NCBI RefSeq assembly: GCF_016863015.1
Contig: NZ_BOOB01000007.1
Location: 89,844 to 153,843, forward strand
Reading direction: 5' to 3'
DNA from: Microbispora amethystogenes
GTDB lineage: Bacteria; Actinomycetota; Actinomycetes; Streptosporangiales; Streptosporangiaceae
Length of the DNA: 64,000 nucleotides
The translations under genes were made by a program, and so were the position numbers. Of the stretch, positions 7,712-16,098 are shown piece by piece. The notes beneath the pieces are model-generated. The model saw only the letters and a list, made by a program, of their open reading frames with translations. It was not told the DNA's origin and did not search any database. Within the stretch, counting starts at the first letter, position 1; each line of letters opens with the position of its first letter.

Positions 7712-9142
7712 TCAGCCCCGCTCGCCCGCGTGCGCCGCCCTGCGCCGCAGCAGTGCCACGCCGCTGAGCACGCCGATCGTCAGTAGCGCGCCACCCGAGC
7801 CGAGCAGGAGCGGGCCCGAGGCCGCCATCCGCTCCGGGGCCTCACCGGTCTGCGCGCCGCCCTGCGGAGTGACCGCCACCTGGGCCACCGTCGGTGTCGC
7901 GGTCAGCGTCACGGTACGCGTCGCCGTCGGCGACGGGCTGCCCTTCACGACCACACTCGTCAGATAGCTCTGCGTCGCCGCCGCCGACGGAGACGAACTC
8001 GGCGTCGTGCTCGGCGTGCCCGACGGCGACGGCGACGGGCTGTTACCGCCAGGCGTGCCGCTCGGCGAAGCACTCGGCGACCCCGACGGCGAGGTGTCCG
8101 GCGAAGCAGACGGCGAACTGTCGGGGGACGGACTGGTCGGCGTGTCACCGCCGCCGATGTTGACGCGGATGGCCGTCGGCTTCTTCACCGGCTCGCACCG
8201 CGCGCGGAACTGCTTCGGCGGGTCGAGCAGCGCCTCGGTGACCACACGGAAGCCGTCCACCATCGCCCACTTGGCGTCGGTCTTCTTGACGACCAGCGTG
8301 TGCTCGCCATAAGGCAGCTTGCGCATGCCCCAGAGGGTGTAGTTGCCCTGGTTGGCCACCACGACCGGCCGGCCCTCGGTGTCCTTGGACGCGTCGGCGG
8401 TCGCCGGGATGCCCGGCTTGCCGTCCACGGTGAACCGCACCTGGCCGGCCCGGTAGTCCTGCTCCGTGATGAAGTCGACGCCGGTGCCCGTGAACGTGAA
8501 GCTGGCCTCGGCGCCGTTCACGTCGGATGCGTGCACATCCTCGTGAATGTCCTTGTTCTGGGCCGGGCGGTCGTTGTAGTCGGTCCAGTCCGTGCCGACG
8601 TAGGTCACCGCCGGATCGTCGTCGTTCACCACGGTCTCGGCCGCGGGCGGGGTGAAGTCGATCAGGAGCCGGCGAGGCACGACCTCGAAGACTCCCGCCT
8701 CTGTCGTGCTGACCGAGCCGGACACGAGGTCGGGAAGCTCAAGCGGCCCGCCGTTCTGCAGGAGGACCTGGTCCTTGGAACCGACCGAGTTGAGTTCGCC
8801 GGTCCACAGCTCGTCGGTGACGCCGACCACTCCGGTGGCGGTGAGGCGGGCGCCGGGCTGGAACAGGCCCGGCGACAGGAAGCGTGTGTTGTTCCGGTAG
8901 GCCAGGGACCACCTGACGTCCAGCGGCTGGCCGACGGCCAGGGCCGTCTGCAGGGTGAGCGTCACCTTCAGGTCCACCCCGGCCGCCCCGGCTACCCCAC
9001 CGGTGCAGTGGTAGTTCATGTCGACCTGGACGGTCTCCGCCTGGGCCGACATCGACGGTATGACGATCGCCGCCGTTCCGGCCAGGCCGAGGGCCAAGGC
9101 GGCCATGGTCCTAGGGAGGCCCGCTCTCCACCGTTTCACCAC
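7712..9142 (-). CDS. Secreted protein with TPxGGAxTG tail and carbohydrate-binding-like module (substrate C)
   Basis: A 476-residue surface protein. The signal peptide is 1-35 (ending SAQA). An N-terminal beta domain with a Cys in NYHCTGG is followed by a beta-sandwich module (about 175-305) whose pattern VTYVGTDWTDYND, ASFTFTGTGVDFI and WAMVDGFRVV resembles galactose-binding/CBM-like folds. A second Cys (FRARCEP), a long Ser/Pro/Thr linker, the motif VTPQGGAQTGE, a hydrophobic span and a basic tail (LRRRAAHAGERG) complete it. The start is GTG 9142 (GTG 9139 is also possible) with CGGAG upstream. The immediate downstream gene is sortase copy 2, the likely processing enzyme. A role in binding a glycan at the cell surface is a guess from the module. 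Confidence 0.85.
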   Translation of the reverse strand: MVKRWRAGLPRTMAALALGLAGTAAIVIPSMSAQAETVQVDMNYHCTGGVAGAAGVDLKVTLTLQTALAVGQPLDVRWSLAYRNNTRFLSPGLFQPGARLTATGVVGVTDELWTGELNSVGSKDQVLLQNGGPLELPDLVSGSVSTTEAGVFEVVPRRLLIDFTPPAAETVVNDDDPAVTYVGTDWTDYNDRPAQNKDIHEDVHASDVNGAEASFTFTGTGVDFITEQDYRAGQVRFTVDGKPGIPATADASKDTEGRPVVVANQGNYTLWGMRKLPYGEHTLVVKKTDAKWAMVDGFRVVTEALLDPPKQFRARCEPVKKPTAIRVNIGGGDTPTSPSPDSSPSASPDTSPSGSPSASPSGTPGGNSPSPSPSGTPSTTPSSSPSAAATQSYLTSVVVKGSPSPTATRTVTLTATPTVAQVAVTPQGGAQTGEAPERMAASGPLLLGSGGALLTIGVLSGVALLRRRAAHAGERG

Positions 9143-9291
9143 ATACTCCGATCAAAGGTCCGCGCCCTGGCGGGCCTACAGCAAACGCGAGCTAGATCTT
9201 AGAGGTACGGAAGTGGTCAAAGGGGTCGTTATGGCGATGGTGTCGGAGTTGTGACCCGCCGTTAAGGGAGGAGCCGATCGACCGGGGCCCT

Positions 9292-9310
9292 ACCAGAATC
9301 GTATTCTGGT
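9292..9310. promoter_or_regulatory. Perfect inverted repeat, probable operator for acyl-CoA dehydrogenase
   Basis: ACCAGAAT (9292-9299), three bases, then ATTCTGGT (9303-9310): a perfect 8-bp dyad ending 34 bases before the dehydrogenase ATG. Size and position suit a TetR-type repressor site. The cognate regulator is not identifiable in the window. Confidence 0.6.
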
Positions 9311-9344
9311 GCCGCAGACCGTTCCTGCTTCGGAGGCGTACCTG

Positions 9345-10490
9345 ATGCGGCGAGACCTCTTCGACGAGGAGCACGACCTCTTCCGTGAGACCGTCCGTGA
9401 GTTCCTGGCCCGCGAGGTCGTCCCTCACCACGCGCAGTGGGAGAAGGACGGCATCGTTCCCCGCGAGGTGTGGAAGAAGGCCGGCGAGCTGGGCATGTTC
9501 GGCTTCTCCGTGCCAGAGGAGTACGGCGGCTCGGGCATCTCCGACTTCCGCTACAACACGGTGATCGTCGAGGAGATCATCCGCGTAGGCGCGACGGGCC
9601 TGGGCTTCGGCCTGCACAACGACATCATGGCGCCGTACCTGGTCGATCTCACGAACGACGAGCAGAAGCAGCGGTGGCTGCCGGGCTTCGCGTCCGGCGA
9701 GCTGATCACGGCGATCGGGATGACCGAGCCGGGAGCCGGGAGCGACCTGCAGGGCATCCGCACCACCGCCGTACGCGAGGGCGACCACTACGTGGTGAAC
9801 GGCCAGAAGACCTTCATCACCAACGGCATCAACTCCGATCTCGTCGTGGTCGTCGTCAAGACCGACCCCTCGGCGGGCGCCCGCGGCACGTCGCTGCTGA
9901 TGCTGGAGCGCGGCATGGAGGGCTTCACCCGCGGCCGCAACCTGGAGAAGGTCGGCATGCACGCCCAGGACACGGCCGAGTTGTTCTTCCAGAACGTCCG
10001 GGTGCCGGTGGCCAACCTCCTCGGCGACGAGGAGGGCCAGGGGTTCTTCCAGCTGATGAACAACCTGCCGCAGGAGCGGCTGTCGATCGCGGTCGCGGCC
10101 GTCGCGGCGGCGGAGACCGTCCTGGAGGAGACGATCGCGTACTGCCGCGACCGCACGGCCTTCGGCCGGAACCTCGGCAAGTTCCAGAACACCCGGTTCC
10201 TGCTGGCCGAGCTCGCCACCGAGGTCGAGATCGCCCGCCACTACGTGGACAAGTGCGTACGCGCGCTCAACGCCGGGGAACTGACGGCGGTGGACGCGGC
10301 CAAGGCCAAGTGGTGGACGACCGAACTGCAGAACAGGGTCGTCGACCGGTGCGTCCAGCTGCACGGCGGCTACGGCTACATGCTGGAGTATCCGGTCGCG
10401 AAGGCGTGGCTGGACAGCCGCGTCCAGACGATCTACGGCGGCACCACCGAGATCATGAAGGAGATCATCGGCAGGTCGTTCGGCTTCTAG
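9345..10490 (+). CDS. Acyl-CoA dehydrogenase, long-chain (LCAD)-like
   Basis: FAD enzyme of 381 residues catalysing alpha,beta-dehydrogenation of acyl-CoA esters. Family signatures seen are IGMTEPGAGSDLQG (about 125-138), QKTFITNG and the C-terminal HGGYGYMLEYPVAKAWLDSR. The short-chain enzymes carry their catalytic Glu in IYEGT; here it reads IYGGTTEIM, with Gly instead. The LCAD-type base is Glu244 in LPQERLSIA, as in long-chain and isovaleryl enzymes. The start is ATG 9345, with GGAGG nine bases upstream, in preference to an upstream in-frame GTG at 9309 that falls inside the operator dyad. Its stop overlaps the convergent monooxygenase stop by four bases. Confidence 0.93.
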   Translation: MRRDLFDEEHDLFRETVREFLAREVVPHHAQWEKDGIVPREVWKKAGELGMFGFSVPEEYGGSGISDFRYNTVIVEEIIRVGATGLGFGLHNDIMAPYLVDLTNDEQKQRWLPGFASGELITAIGMTEPGAGSDLQGIRTTAVREGDHYVVNGQKTFITNGINSDLVVVVVKTDPSAGARGTSLLMLERGMEGFTRGRNLEKVGMHAQDTAELFFQNVRVPVANLLGDEEGQGFFQLMNNLPQERLSIAVAAVAAAETVLEETIAYCRDRTAFGRNLGKFQNTRFLLAELATEVEIARHYVDKCVRALNAGELTAVDAAKAKWWTTELQNRVVDRCVQLHGGYGYMLEYPVAKAWLDSRVQTIYGGTTEIMKEIIGRSFGF

Positions 10491-11992
10491 CCGTCCTGCC
10501 CCCGGGCGAGCAGGCGGTCGAGCACGCCGCCGAGCCGCTCGGGGGCGCCTTCGGCCCGCCAGGCGACGTACCCGTCGGGGCGCACCAGCAGGGCGCCGCC
10601 CGGCGGGATCTCGGCCAGATCGACGGCGTGGGCGTCCAGGCCGAGCCGGGCCGCCTCGGCCGTCCAGACAGCGCCGCCGGACCGCCTGGTGAAGACCGTG
10701 AACCGCGACCGTACGAGGTCGAGGGTGGAGACGCCCTCGGACACCCAGGCGTGCGGCATCCGGGAGCCGGGGGAGCCGTCGAGGCAGGCCACGACGTCCT
10801 CGGCCGAGGGCGGTTCGGGCCGCGGATCGATCACGGCCGCGGAGACGTACCGCTGGCCGAGGTGGACGACCGGGGCGTTGAGAGCGCCCGCCCGCGCCCT
10901 GGCCTCGGCGGCGGCCGGGCCCTGGCCCCAGTGCAGGGCGGGGTCCGACATCCGCACCAGCGCCTGCTCCATGGTGAGCGAGGCGACCGGCCGGCGTTCG
11001 GCGTCGTAGGTGCCGAGCAGCGCGGGACCGGCCTCGCCGCGGAGCACGAGGGCCAGCTTCCAGGCCAGGTTGTGCCCGTCGGCGACACCCGTGTTGAGGC
11101 CGAAGGCGCCGAGCGGCGGCACGGCGTGCGCGGCGTCTCCGGCCAGGAACACCCGCCCCTGCGCGAACTTCTCCGCGACCTGGGCCCGCGCCCGCCAGAC
11201 CAGCGTGCTGAGGATCTCCACCTCCAGGTCCGGCACGCCGGTCGCGGCGCGGATCAGCGCGGGGGCCGGCTCCCGGTCGAGTGCGGTGAGGAACACCCAC
11301 TCCTTCTCGCCGTCGATCGTGACGAGCATGCCCGGCGCGGCCGGATCGGTGATCTCGCAGGCCACGAAGTGCCGCCCGCGGACCAGTTCCCGCAGGTCGG
11401 CCCGGAACAAGATGTTCTGCCCCGGTTCCGTGAGCGCGCCCGGACCGGTAAGGCCGACGCCCAGCGCGGCCCGGACCCCGCTGCGCACGCCGTCGGCCGC
11501 CACCAGGTAGCGGGCCGACACCCACTCTCCCGTGGACAGCACGGCCGTGACGCCCTCCTCGTCCTGGGTGAACGAGACCAGCCCGGTGCCGTACGCCACG
11601 GTCGCGCCGCGCTCGCGGGCGGCGGCCAGCAGCACGGGGTCGAGCCGGTTCTGCGGGCAGGGGCCGCGTAAAGCGGCGGGGCTGTAGGGCGCCTGCCGGG
11701 GGACGGCGGGCGCGGGCGGGGCGGTCTCCGCCAGGTCGGCCAGGGTCCGCGCCCTGACCCTGCCCAGGGCTCCCGCCGACCAGTCGAGGGCGACCGCGTC
11801 CACCGCGCCGGCCAGGCCGACCTCCCGGAGCATCTCCGCCGTCCGGACGCCGATCCCCGTGGCGCGCGGGTGCGCCTGCGGACCCTCATTGCGCTCCACC
11901 AGCAGCGTCCCCACTCCGTGGTGACTCAGGAAGACCGCCGTGGCCAGCCCGACCGAGCCGCCTCCCACGACCAGCACCTCTGTCGTCCGCAT
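10487..11992 (-). CDS. FAD-dependent aromatic/polyketide monooxygenase
   Basis: A 501-residue flavoprotein hydroxylase of the p-hydroxybenzoate hydroxylase group, which use NAD(P)H and O2 to hydroxylate aromatic or polyketide substrates. It shows the dinucleotide-binding GGGSVGLATAVFLSHHGVG at the N-terminus, the DG motif ADGVRSGVRAALG, the GD motif FLAGDAAHAVPPLGAFG, and a C-terminal thioredoxin-like extension typical of the antibiotic-modifying subgroup. The start is ATG 11992 with GAGGGAGAG upstream; upstream in-frame codons read into the divergent TetR gene. The arrangement points to regulation by that TetR through the palindrome between them. The substrate is unknown; detoxification of an aromatic compound is the likeliest role. 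Confidence 0.9.
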   Translation of the reverse strand: MRTTEVLVVGGGSVGLATAVFLSHHGVGTLLVERNEGPQAHPRATGIGVRTAEMLREVGLAGAVDAVALDWSAGALGRVRARTLADLAETAPPAPAVPRQAPYSPAALRGPCPQNRLDPVLLAAARERGATVAYGTGLVSFTQDEEGVTAVLSTGEWVSARYLVAADGVRSGVRAALGVGLTGPGALTEPGQNILFRADLRELVRGRHFVACEITDPAAPGMLVTIDGEKEWVFLTALDREPAPALIRAATGVPDLEVEILSTLVWRARAQVAEKFAQGRVFLAGDAAHAVPPLGAFGLNTGVADGHNLAWKLALVLRGEAGPALLGTYDAERRPVASLTMEQALVRMSDPALHWGQGPAAAEARARAGALNAPVVHLGQRYVSAAVIDPRPEPPSAEDVVACLDGSPGSRMPHAWVSEGVSTLDLVRSRFTVFTRRSGGAVWTAEAARLGLDAHAVDLAEIPPGGALLVRPDGYVAWRAEGAPERLGGVLDRLLARGQDG

Positions 11993-12017
11993 GACTCTCC
12001 CTCTATCTTTGGGCACG

Positions 12018-12038
12018 GTGTTCCCTTTCCGGGAACAC
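12018..12038. promoter_or_regulatory. Perfect dyad in divergent TetR/monooxygenase promoter
   Basis: GTGTTCCC (12018-12025), five bases, then GGGAACAC (12031-12038), lying between the monooxygenase start (11992) and the TetR start (12057). A shorter dyad, GTACC-N6-GGTAC, follows at 12040-12055. This is the expected place for autoregulatory TetR operators. Confidence 0.7.
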
Positions 12039-12056
12039 TGTACCCACACCGGTACG

Positions 12057-12803
12057 ATGGGCGCCATGGGTGCGGAGAGCTCACTTCCGGGCCGGGTGTG
12101 GGGCCGGGAGCGGCCCACGCCCCGGCGGCAGGCGCCGACGGTCGGGCGGATCGTCGAGGCGTCGATCACGCTGGCCGACGCCGAGGGGCTCGACGCGCTC
12201 TCCATGCGGCGCGTCGCCGCCGATCTCGGCTCGGGCACGACCTCGCTCTACCGGTACGTGACCGGGCGCGACGAACTGCTGGAGCTGATGGTCGACGCGA
12301 TCGCGGGCAAGACGGAGCCCGCCCCGCTGACCGGGGACTGGCGGGCCGACCTCGCGGCGATGGCGCGCGGGCACCGGGAGACGCTCCTGCGCCATCCCTG
12401 GCTCGGCGCGGTCATGGCGACCCGGCCCGCGCTCGGCCCGAACTCCCTGCGCCACATGGATCACGCGCTCGCCGCCGCCGGACAGCTGACCTCCGACATC
12501 ACGCTGGCGGCCGGCGTCGTCGCCCTCGTCGGCGACTACCTGGCGGGAGCCGTCTCCCGCGAGGTGGCCGAGCAGGAGGCGCAGCGCCGGACCGGCCTGA
12601 CGGAGGAGCAGTGGCGGGCGGGGGTCGGCCCGTACATCCGCGAGGTGATCGAGAGCGGCGCCTACCCGCAGTTCGCCCGCAGGGTCGTCGAGGCCCGGGA
12701 CCAGACCCACGGCGAGCGGTTCGAGTTCGGGCTGGCCTGCCTGCTGGAGGGAGTCGCCGCGACGTGTGTCAGCGGTGCTGCTGACCCCACAGGAGCAGCA
12801 TGA
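12057..12803 (+). CDS. TetR-family transcriptional regulator
   Basis: A repressor of 248 residues. The N-terminal helix-turn-helix region is recognisable from IVEASITLADAEGL, SMRRVAADLG and the recognition/hinge segment TTSLYRYVTGRDELLELM. The C-terminal ligand-binding half resembles that of the tetracycline-repressor group. It is divergent from the FAD monooxygenase, with a perfect dyad between them, the classic arrangement of a self-regulated drug-responsive repressor. ATG 12057 and ATG 12066 are both possible starts; neither has a strong ribosome-binding site and the transcript may be nearly leaderless. Its 3' end overlaps a small convergent membrane-protein gene by 35 bases. Confidence 0.9.
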   Translation: MGAMGAESSLPGRVWGRERPTPRRQAPTVGRIVEASITLADAEGLDALSMRRVAADLGSGTTSLYRYVTGRDELLELMVDAIAGKTEPAPLTGDWRADLAAMARGHRETLLRHPWLGAVMATRPALGPNSLRHMDHALAAAGQLTSDITLAAGVVALVGDYLAGAVSREVAEQEAQRRTGLTEEQWRAGVGPYIREVIESGAYPQFARRVVEARDQTHGERFEFGLACLLEGVAATCVSGAADPTGAA

Positions 12804-12930
12804 CCAGCACGAAGACGATCATCACCCCCGCGTAGGCCACCGTGCCCAGCCGGAAGAACCGGCGCACCTTGTTCAGCAGCCACGCGAACAGGAACGCCAG
12901 GAAGACCAGAAGGATGAGTCCGGGGTCCAT
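12769..12930 (-). CDS. Small two-helix membrane protein
   Basis: A 53-residue reading frame, not a shadow of a longer gene. It has two hydrophobic helices (GLILLVFLAFLFAWLL and AGVMIVFVLVMLLLW) separated by a basic loop KVRRFFRLG, ending WGQQHR. The charge pattern and codon use look genuine. The start is ATG 12930, without a strong ribosome-binding site. It lies 43 bases downstream of the SpoIIE-type gene on the same strand and could be its co-transcribed 3' neighbour. Function unknown. Confidence 0.6.
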   Translation of the reverse strand: MDPGLILLVFLAFLFAWLLNKVRRFFRLGTVAYAGVMIVFVLVMLLLWGQQHR

Positions 12931-12972
12931 GACGATCAGTATGCGCGTCTTTCCCCGCCCGCGCGCGGCAAG

Positions 12973-15198
12973 CTACCGGCCGCCGATGGGGATCTCGAAC
13001 CAGACCGCCTTGCCTTCACGGGTCGGACGGGAACCCCAGCGCCGGGCGAGCTGGTCGACGAGGTAGAGGCCCCGGCCCCCCTCGTCGTTCTCCCCCGCGC
13101 TGCGGATGCGCGGCAGGCGCAGGTCCTGGTCGAAGACCTCCACCCAGACGGACTCCCCGCCCCGGCGCAGCCGGAGGGTGAACTCCTTGTCGCCGGCCAT
13201 CTCCTCCTCGAAGCCCGGCACGTCCCATGACTCGTCGAAGGGCAGCGGCGGGCCGTCGAGCACCAGTTCGCGGCGCGGCACGCCGGCGCTCGCGGCGTGC
13301 AGGACCACGTTGGTCACGACCTCGGAGACCAGCAGGCAGGCCAGCTCCGCGCGCTCCTCGGGCACCTGCCACGCCTCGAACGCCTCGGACGCCATCCGCC
13401 GGGCCTCGCTCACCATGATCGGCTGTGCCGGGAAGGTCCGCTCCTGCGACTGCAGTTCGGTGCCGGCCGCGCGGACGACGAGGATGGCCATGTCGTCGTC
13501 GATCTCGCCGGGGACGGCCCCGGTGGCGAGGTCGGCGATGCGCTCGACGGACTCCGCCGAGGACTTGGCCAGTTTCTCGCGGAGCACCGTCATCGTCTCG
13601 TCGTCGTCGTACGCACCCGCGGCCGCGTCGCGCGGCGGCCTGCGGTCGACCAGGCCGTCGGTGTAGAGCAGCAGGGTCGCCCCGGCCGGCAGGATCCTGG
13701 TCTCCTCCTTGTAGACCAGGTCGGCGTGCATGCCCTTGGCACGCACCCCGAGCGGCTGGCCGACCTCGGTGATCTCCAGGTCCCTGACCTCGCCGTCCAC
13801 GAGCAGCAGCGGCGGCGCGTGCCCGGCGTTGGCGAACCACAGCTGCCTCGACCAGGCGTCGTACACCATGTACTGGCAGGTGACGATCGGCGGGTTGGTG
13901 ATGTCGGCGCCGAAGTCGTCGTGCTCCGGCGACGCGACCACGCGGGTCCACTCGTCCAGCCGGGCGAGGATGTCGGCGGGCGGCTTGTCGTCCTGGGCGA
14001 AGGCCCGCAGCGCGGCCCTGAGCTGACCCATGACCGCCGCGGCCTTGGCCCCCCGGCCCTCGACGTCGCCGATCACGATGCCGACCCGGCCCGCCGACAG
14101 CGGGATCACGTCGTACCAGTCGCCGCCCACCTGGGTCTGGATGCCCTGGCCGTGGGTGGCGAGCGGAGCGGCGGGGAAGTAGCGGTGGGCGATCTCCAGC
14201 CCGTCGAACGACGGCAGCACACGCGGGAGCAGGTGCTTCTGGAACGACTCGGCGGTGTGCCGCTCCTCCTCGAACAGCAGCGCGTTGTCGACGGCGAGCG
14301 CGACGCGGGTGGCGATGGCGCCGACGAAGTCGCGGTCGAAGGTGTCGTAGTGGGGCGAGTGCCGGTTCGTGAGGTTGGACAGGATCAGGTACATCAGCCC
14401 GAGCGTCTCGCCGCGCACGCACAGGGGGGCGACGATGGCGGAGGTCACCCCGATCTCACCCCACAGGCGAGCCTCGCCCTCACTCGGCGCCGGATAACTG
14501 ACCTGGGAGAAGTCCTCAACCATGATCGTTTCTTGGCGGCGCAGCGCGGTGTCGGCGAAGTGCCCGAGGGGGTAGGAGATCTCCGCGCCCACCGGCGGCC
14601 AGGAGCCCGGCGGCGGCGTCCAGCCGTTCACGTGGGTCGAGACCTTGCGGACCAGGCGGTCGCCCTCGGCCAGTTCGATGAAGCAGTGGTCGGCGAACTG
14701 CGGGACGAGCGACTCCGCGACCCGGTTGAGCGTCTCCTCGACGTAGAGGGAGCCGGCCAGCCGTTCGCCGATCCGCTCCAGCAGGCCGAAGCGGTCCTTC
14801 TCGCGCTCGTTGCTGCGCATCGCCTCGCGCGCGGTGATCACGATGCCGGTGATCGAGCCGGACGGATGCCGCAGCGGCACCGCCTGGGCCCGTACGTAGA
14901 TCAGCGTGCCGTCGCCGCGGACCACGTCGAAGGTGCCCTCCCACACGCCGCCGCGCAGCACCTGCTTGGCGAGGTCGGCCGCGAGCGGGTGGTCGTGCTC
15001 GGAGATGCCGAGCGTACGCAGCGACTCCCGGCCCGGATTGGCGCCCACCCGGCCGAACAACCGCTCGGCGAAGGGGTTCCAGTAGAGGACGTTGCTGAAC
15101 CGGTCGGTCACGACCACGGCCATCTCCGCGTGGTCCAGGACGGAACCCGCGGTGAGGCGGTCGTCCGCGTCCTGTGACAAGTCTCCCCAGCGCCTCAT
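12973..15198 (-). CDS. PAS-GAF-SpoIIE phosphatase with C-terminal anti-sigma-type ATPase domain
   Basis: A 741-residue signalling protein. Domains in order: PAS (about 15-130; AVVVTDRFSNVLYWNPFAE), GAF (about 145-320), PP2C-like SpoIIE phosphatase (about 335-570; VGGDWYDV, GDVEGRG, LLLYTDGLVD, DDDMAILV hold the metal-binding Asp residues) and an RsbW-type HATPase (about 600-741; LVSEVVTNVVLHA, GGRGLYLVDQL). Such proteins both phosphorylate and dephosphorylate STAS anti-anti-sigma factors in response to a PAS/GAF signal. A STAS protein is encoded at 27724-28068, but no direct link is shown. The start is ATG 15198 with AAGGGAAGG upstream; an in-frame upstream extension lacks domain character. 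Confidence 0.93.
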   Translation of the reverse strand: MRRWGDLSQDADDRLTAGSVLDHAEMAVVVTDRFSNVLYWNPFAERLFGRVGANPGRESLRTLGISEHDHPLAADLAKQVLRGGVWEGTFDVVRGDGTLIYVRAQAVPLRHPSGSITGIVITAREAMRSNEREKDRFGLLERIGERLAGSLYVEETLNRVAESLVPQFADHCFIELAEGDRLVRKVSTHVNGWTPPPGSWPPVGAEISYPLGHFADTALRRQETIMVEDFSQVSYPAPSEGEARLWGEIGVTSAIVAPLCVRGETLGLMYLILSNLTNRHSPHYDTFDRDFVGAIATRVALAVDNALLFEEERHTAESFQKHLLPRVLPSFDGLEIAHRYFPAAPLATHGQGIQTQVGGDWYDVIPLSAGRVGIVIGDVEGRGAKAAAVMGQLRAALRAFAQDDKPPADILARLDEWTRVVASPEHDDFGADITNPPIVTCQYMVYDAWSRQLWFANAGHAPPLLLVDGEVRDLEITEVGQPLGVRAKGMHADLVYKEETRILPAGATLLLYTDGLVDRRPPRDAAAGAYDDDETMTVLREKLAKSSAESVERIADLATGAVPGEIDDDMAILVVRAAGTELQSQERTFPAQPIMVSEARRMASEAFEAWQVPEERAELACLLVSEVVTNVVLHAASAGVPRRELVLDGPPLPFDESWDVPGFEEEMAGDKEFTLRLRRGGESVWVEVFDQDLRLPRIRSAGENDEGGRGLYLVDQLARRWGSRPTREGKAVWFEIPIGGR

Positions 15199-15318
15199 GC
15201 CACGACCTTCCCTTGACGGGGCGGGTTCGCTATGCCGGGCACGGGCGCTCCTGCGAAGGCTGGGTCGCGAGAAATGAAGGGACTCCCTACGGGATTCAAC
15301 CAGGCACAACTCTTTCCG

Positions 15319-16023
15319 TCATCGTCTGGTGACGAAAACGTGAGAGGCAACATCACGCGGAAGGTCCGCGGTCGTGCTGCCCACCTCACCATCACCTGTC
15401 ACCCGTACACCGTTGTCACTCGCCGCGAGCGTGACCTCGCGTCCGGGTTGTATCCCAACTTGCTTGAGTTTAAGCATCACAGCCGGGTCGCTTTGCACTT
15501 GTTCGCTGATTCGCCGCACGACGACGGGCACGGCGGTCGGACCCGCGAGGGTCACCATGGGAGACACCATCTCATCTCCGGCCGAACCGGGCTGCGGCAC
15601 CCCCAGCTCGTCGAGACCGGGGATCGGGTTGCCGTGCGGGCAGAACCGAGGGTTCTGCAGCAGGCCGACGAGCCGGGTCTCCACCGACTCCGACATCACG
15701 TGCTCCCACCGGCACGCCTCGATGTGGACCTCCTCCCAGGGCATGCCGATCACCTGGGTCAGCAGGCACTCCGCCAGCCGGTGCTTGCGCATCACCCGGA
15801 TCGCGAGCGTGCGGCCCAGGTCGGTCATGCTGAGGTGTCTGTCCCCCTGCACCTTGACCAGGCCGTCGCGTTCCATCCGCGCCACCGTCTGGCTCACGGT
15901 CGGGCCGCTCTGCTGCAGGCGTTCGGCGATCCGGGCACGGAGCGGCACGATGCCTTCTTCTTCGAGTTCGAAGATCGTACGGAGATACATCTCCGTCGTG
16001 TCGATCAGGCCGTGTGCGGTCAA
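15319..16023 (-). CDS. ideR: Iron-dependent repressor IdeR/DtxR
   Basis: A DtxR-family metal-sensing repressor of 234 residues controlling iron uptake and storage. The N-terminal winged helix starts GLIDTTEMYLRTIFELEEEG, with the recognition helix in SGPTVSQTVARMERDGL. The dimerisation/metal-binding domain contains HRLAECLL, EACRWEHVMSE and FCPHGNPIPG, which carry the conserved His, Glu, Cys and Met ligands, and a C-terminal SH3-like domain is present. The start is TTG 16023 with GGAGGAG just upstream; the N-terminus then matches the usual length of the family. It is divergent from the UdgX gene, with 75 bases between the starts. Confidence 0.95.
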   Translation of the reverse strand: MTAHGLIDTTEMYLRTIFELEEEGIVPLRARIAERLQQSGPTVSQTVARMERDGLVKVQGDRHLSMTDLGRTLAIRVMRKHRLAECLLTQVIGMPWEEVHIEACRWEHVMSESVETRLVGLLQNPRFCPHGNPIPGLDELGVPQPGSAGDEMVSPMVTLAGPTAVPVVVRRISEQVQSDPAVMLKLKQVGIQPGREVTLAASDNGVRVTGDGEVGSTTADLPRDVASHVFVTRR

Positions 16024-16098
16024 GGCTCCTCCACTACTACAACGATGCTACGACCTCCCCCGCGTTCGCAGCCGACCCTATTGGGGAAGCGACCCAGG

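Noticed and set aside
9309..9344. Upstream in-frame GTG start for the acyl-CoA dehydrogenase
   Set aside because: It lies inside the operator dyad and lacks a ribosome-binding site, while ATG 9345 has GGAGG at proper spacing and matches the family N-terminus.
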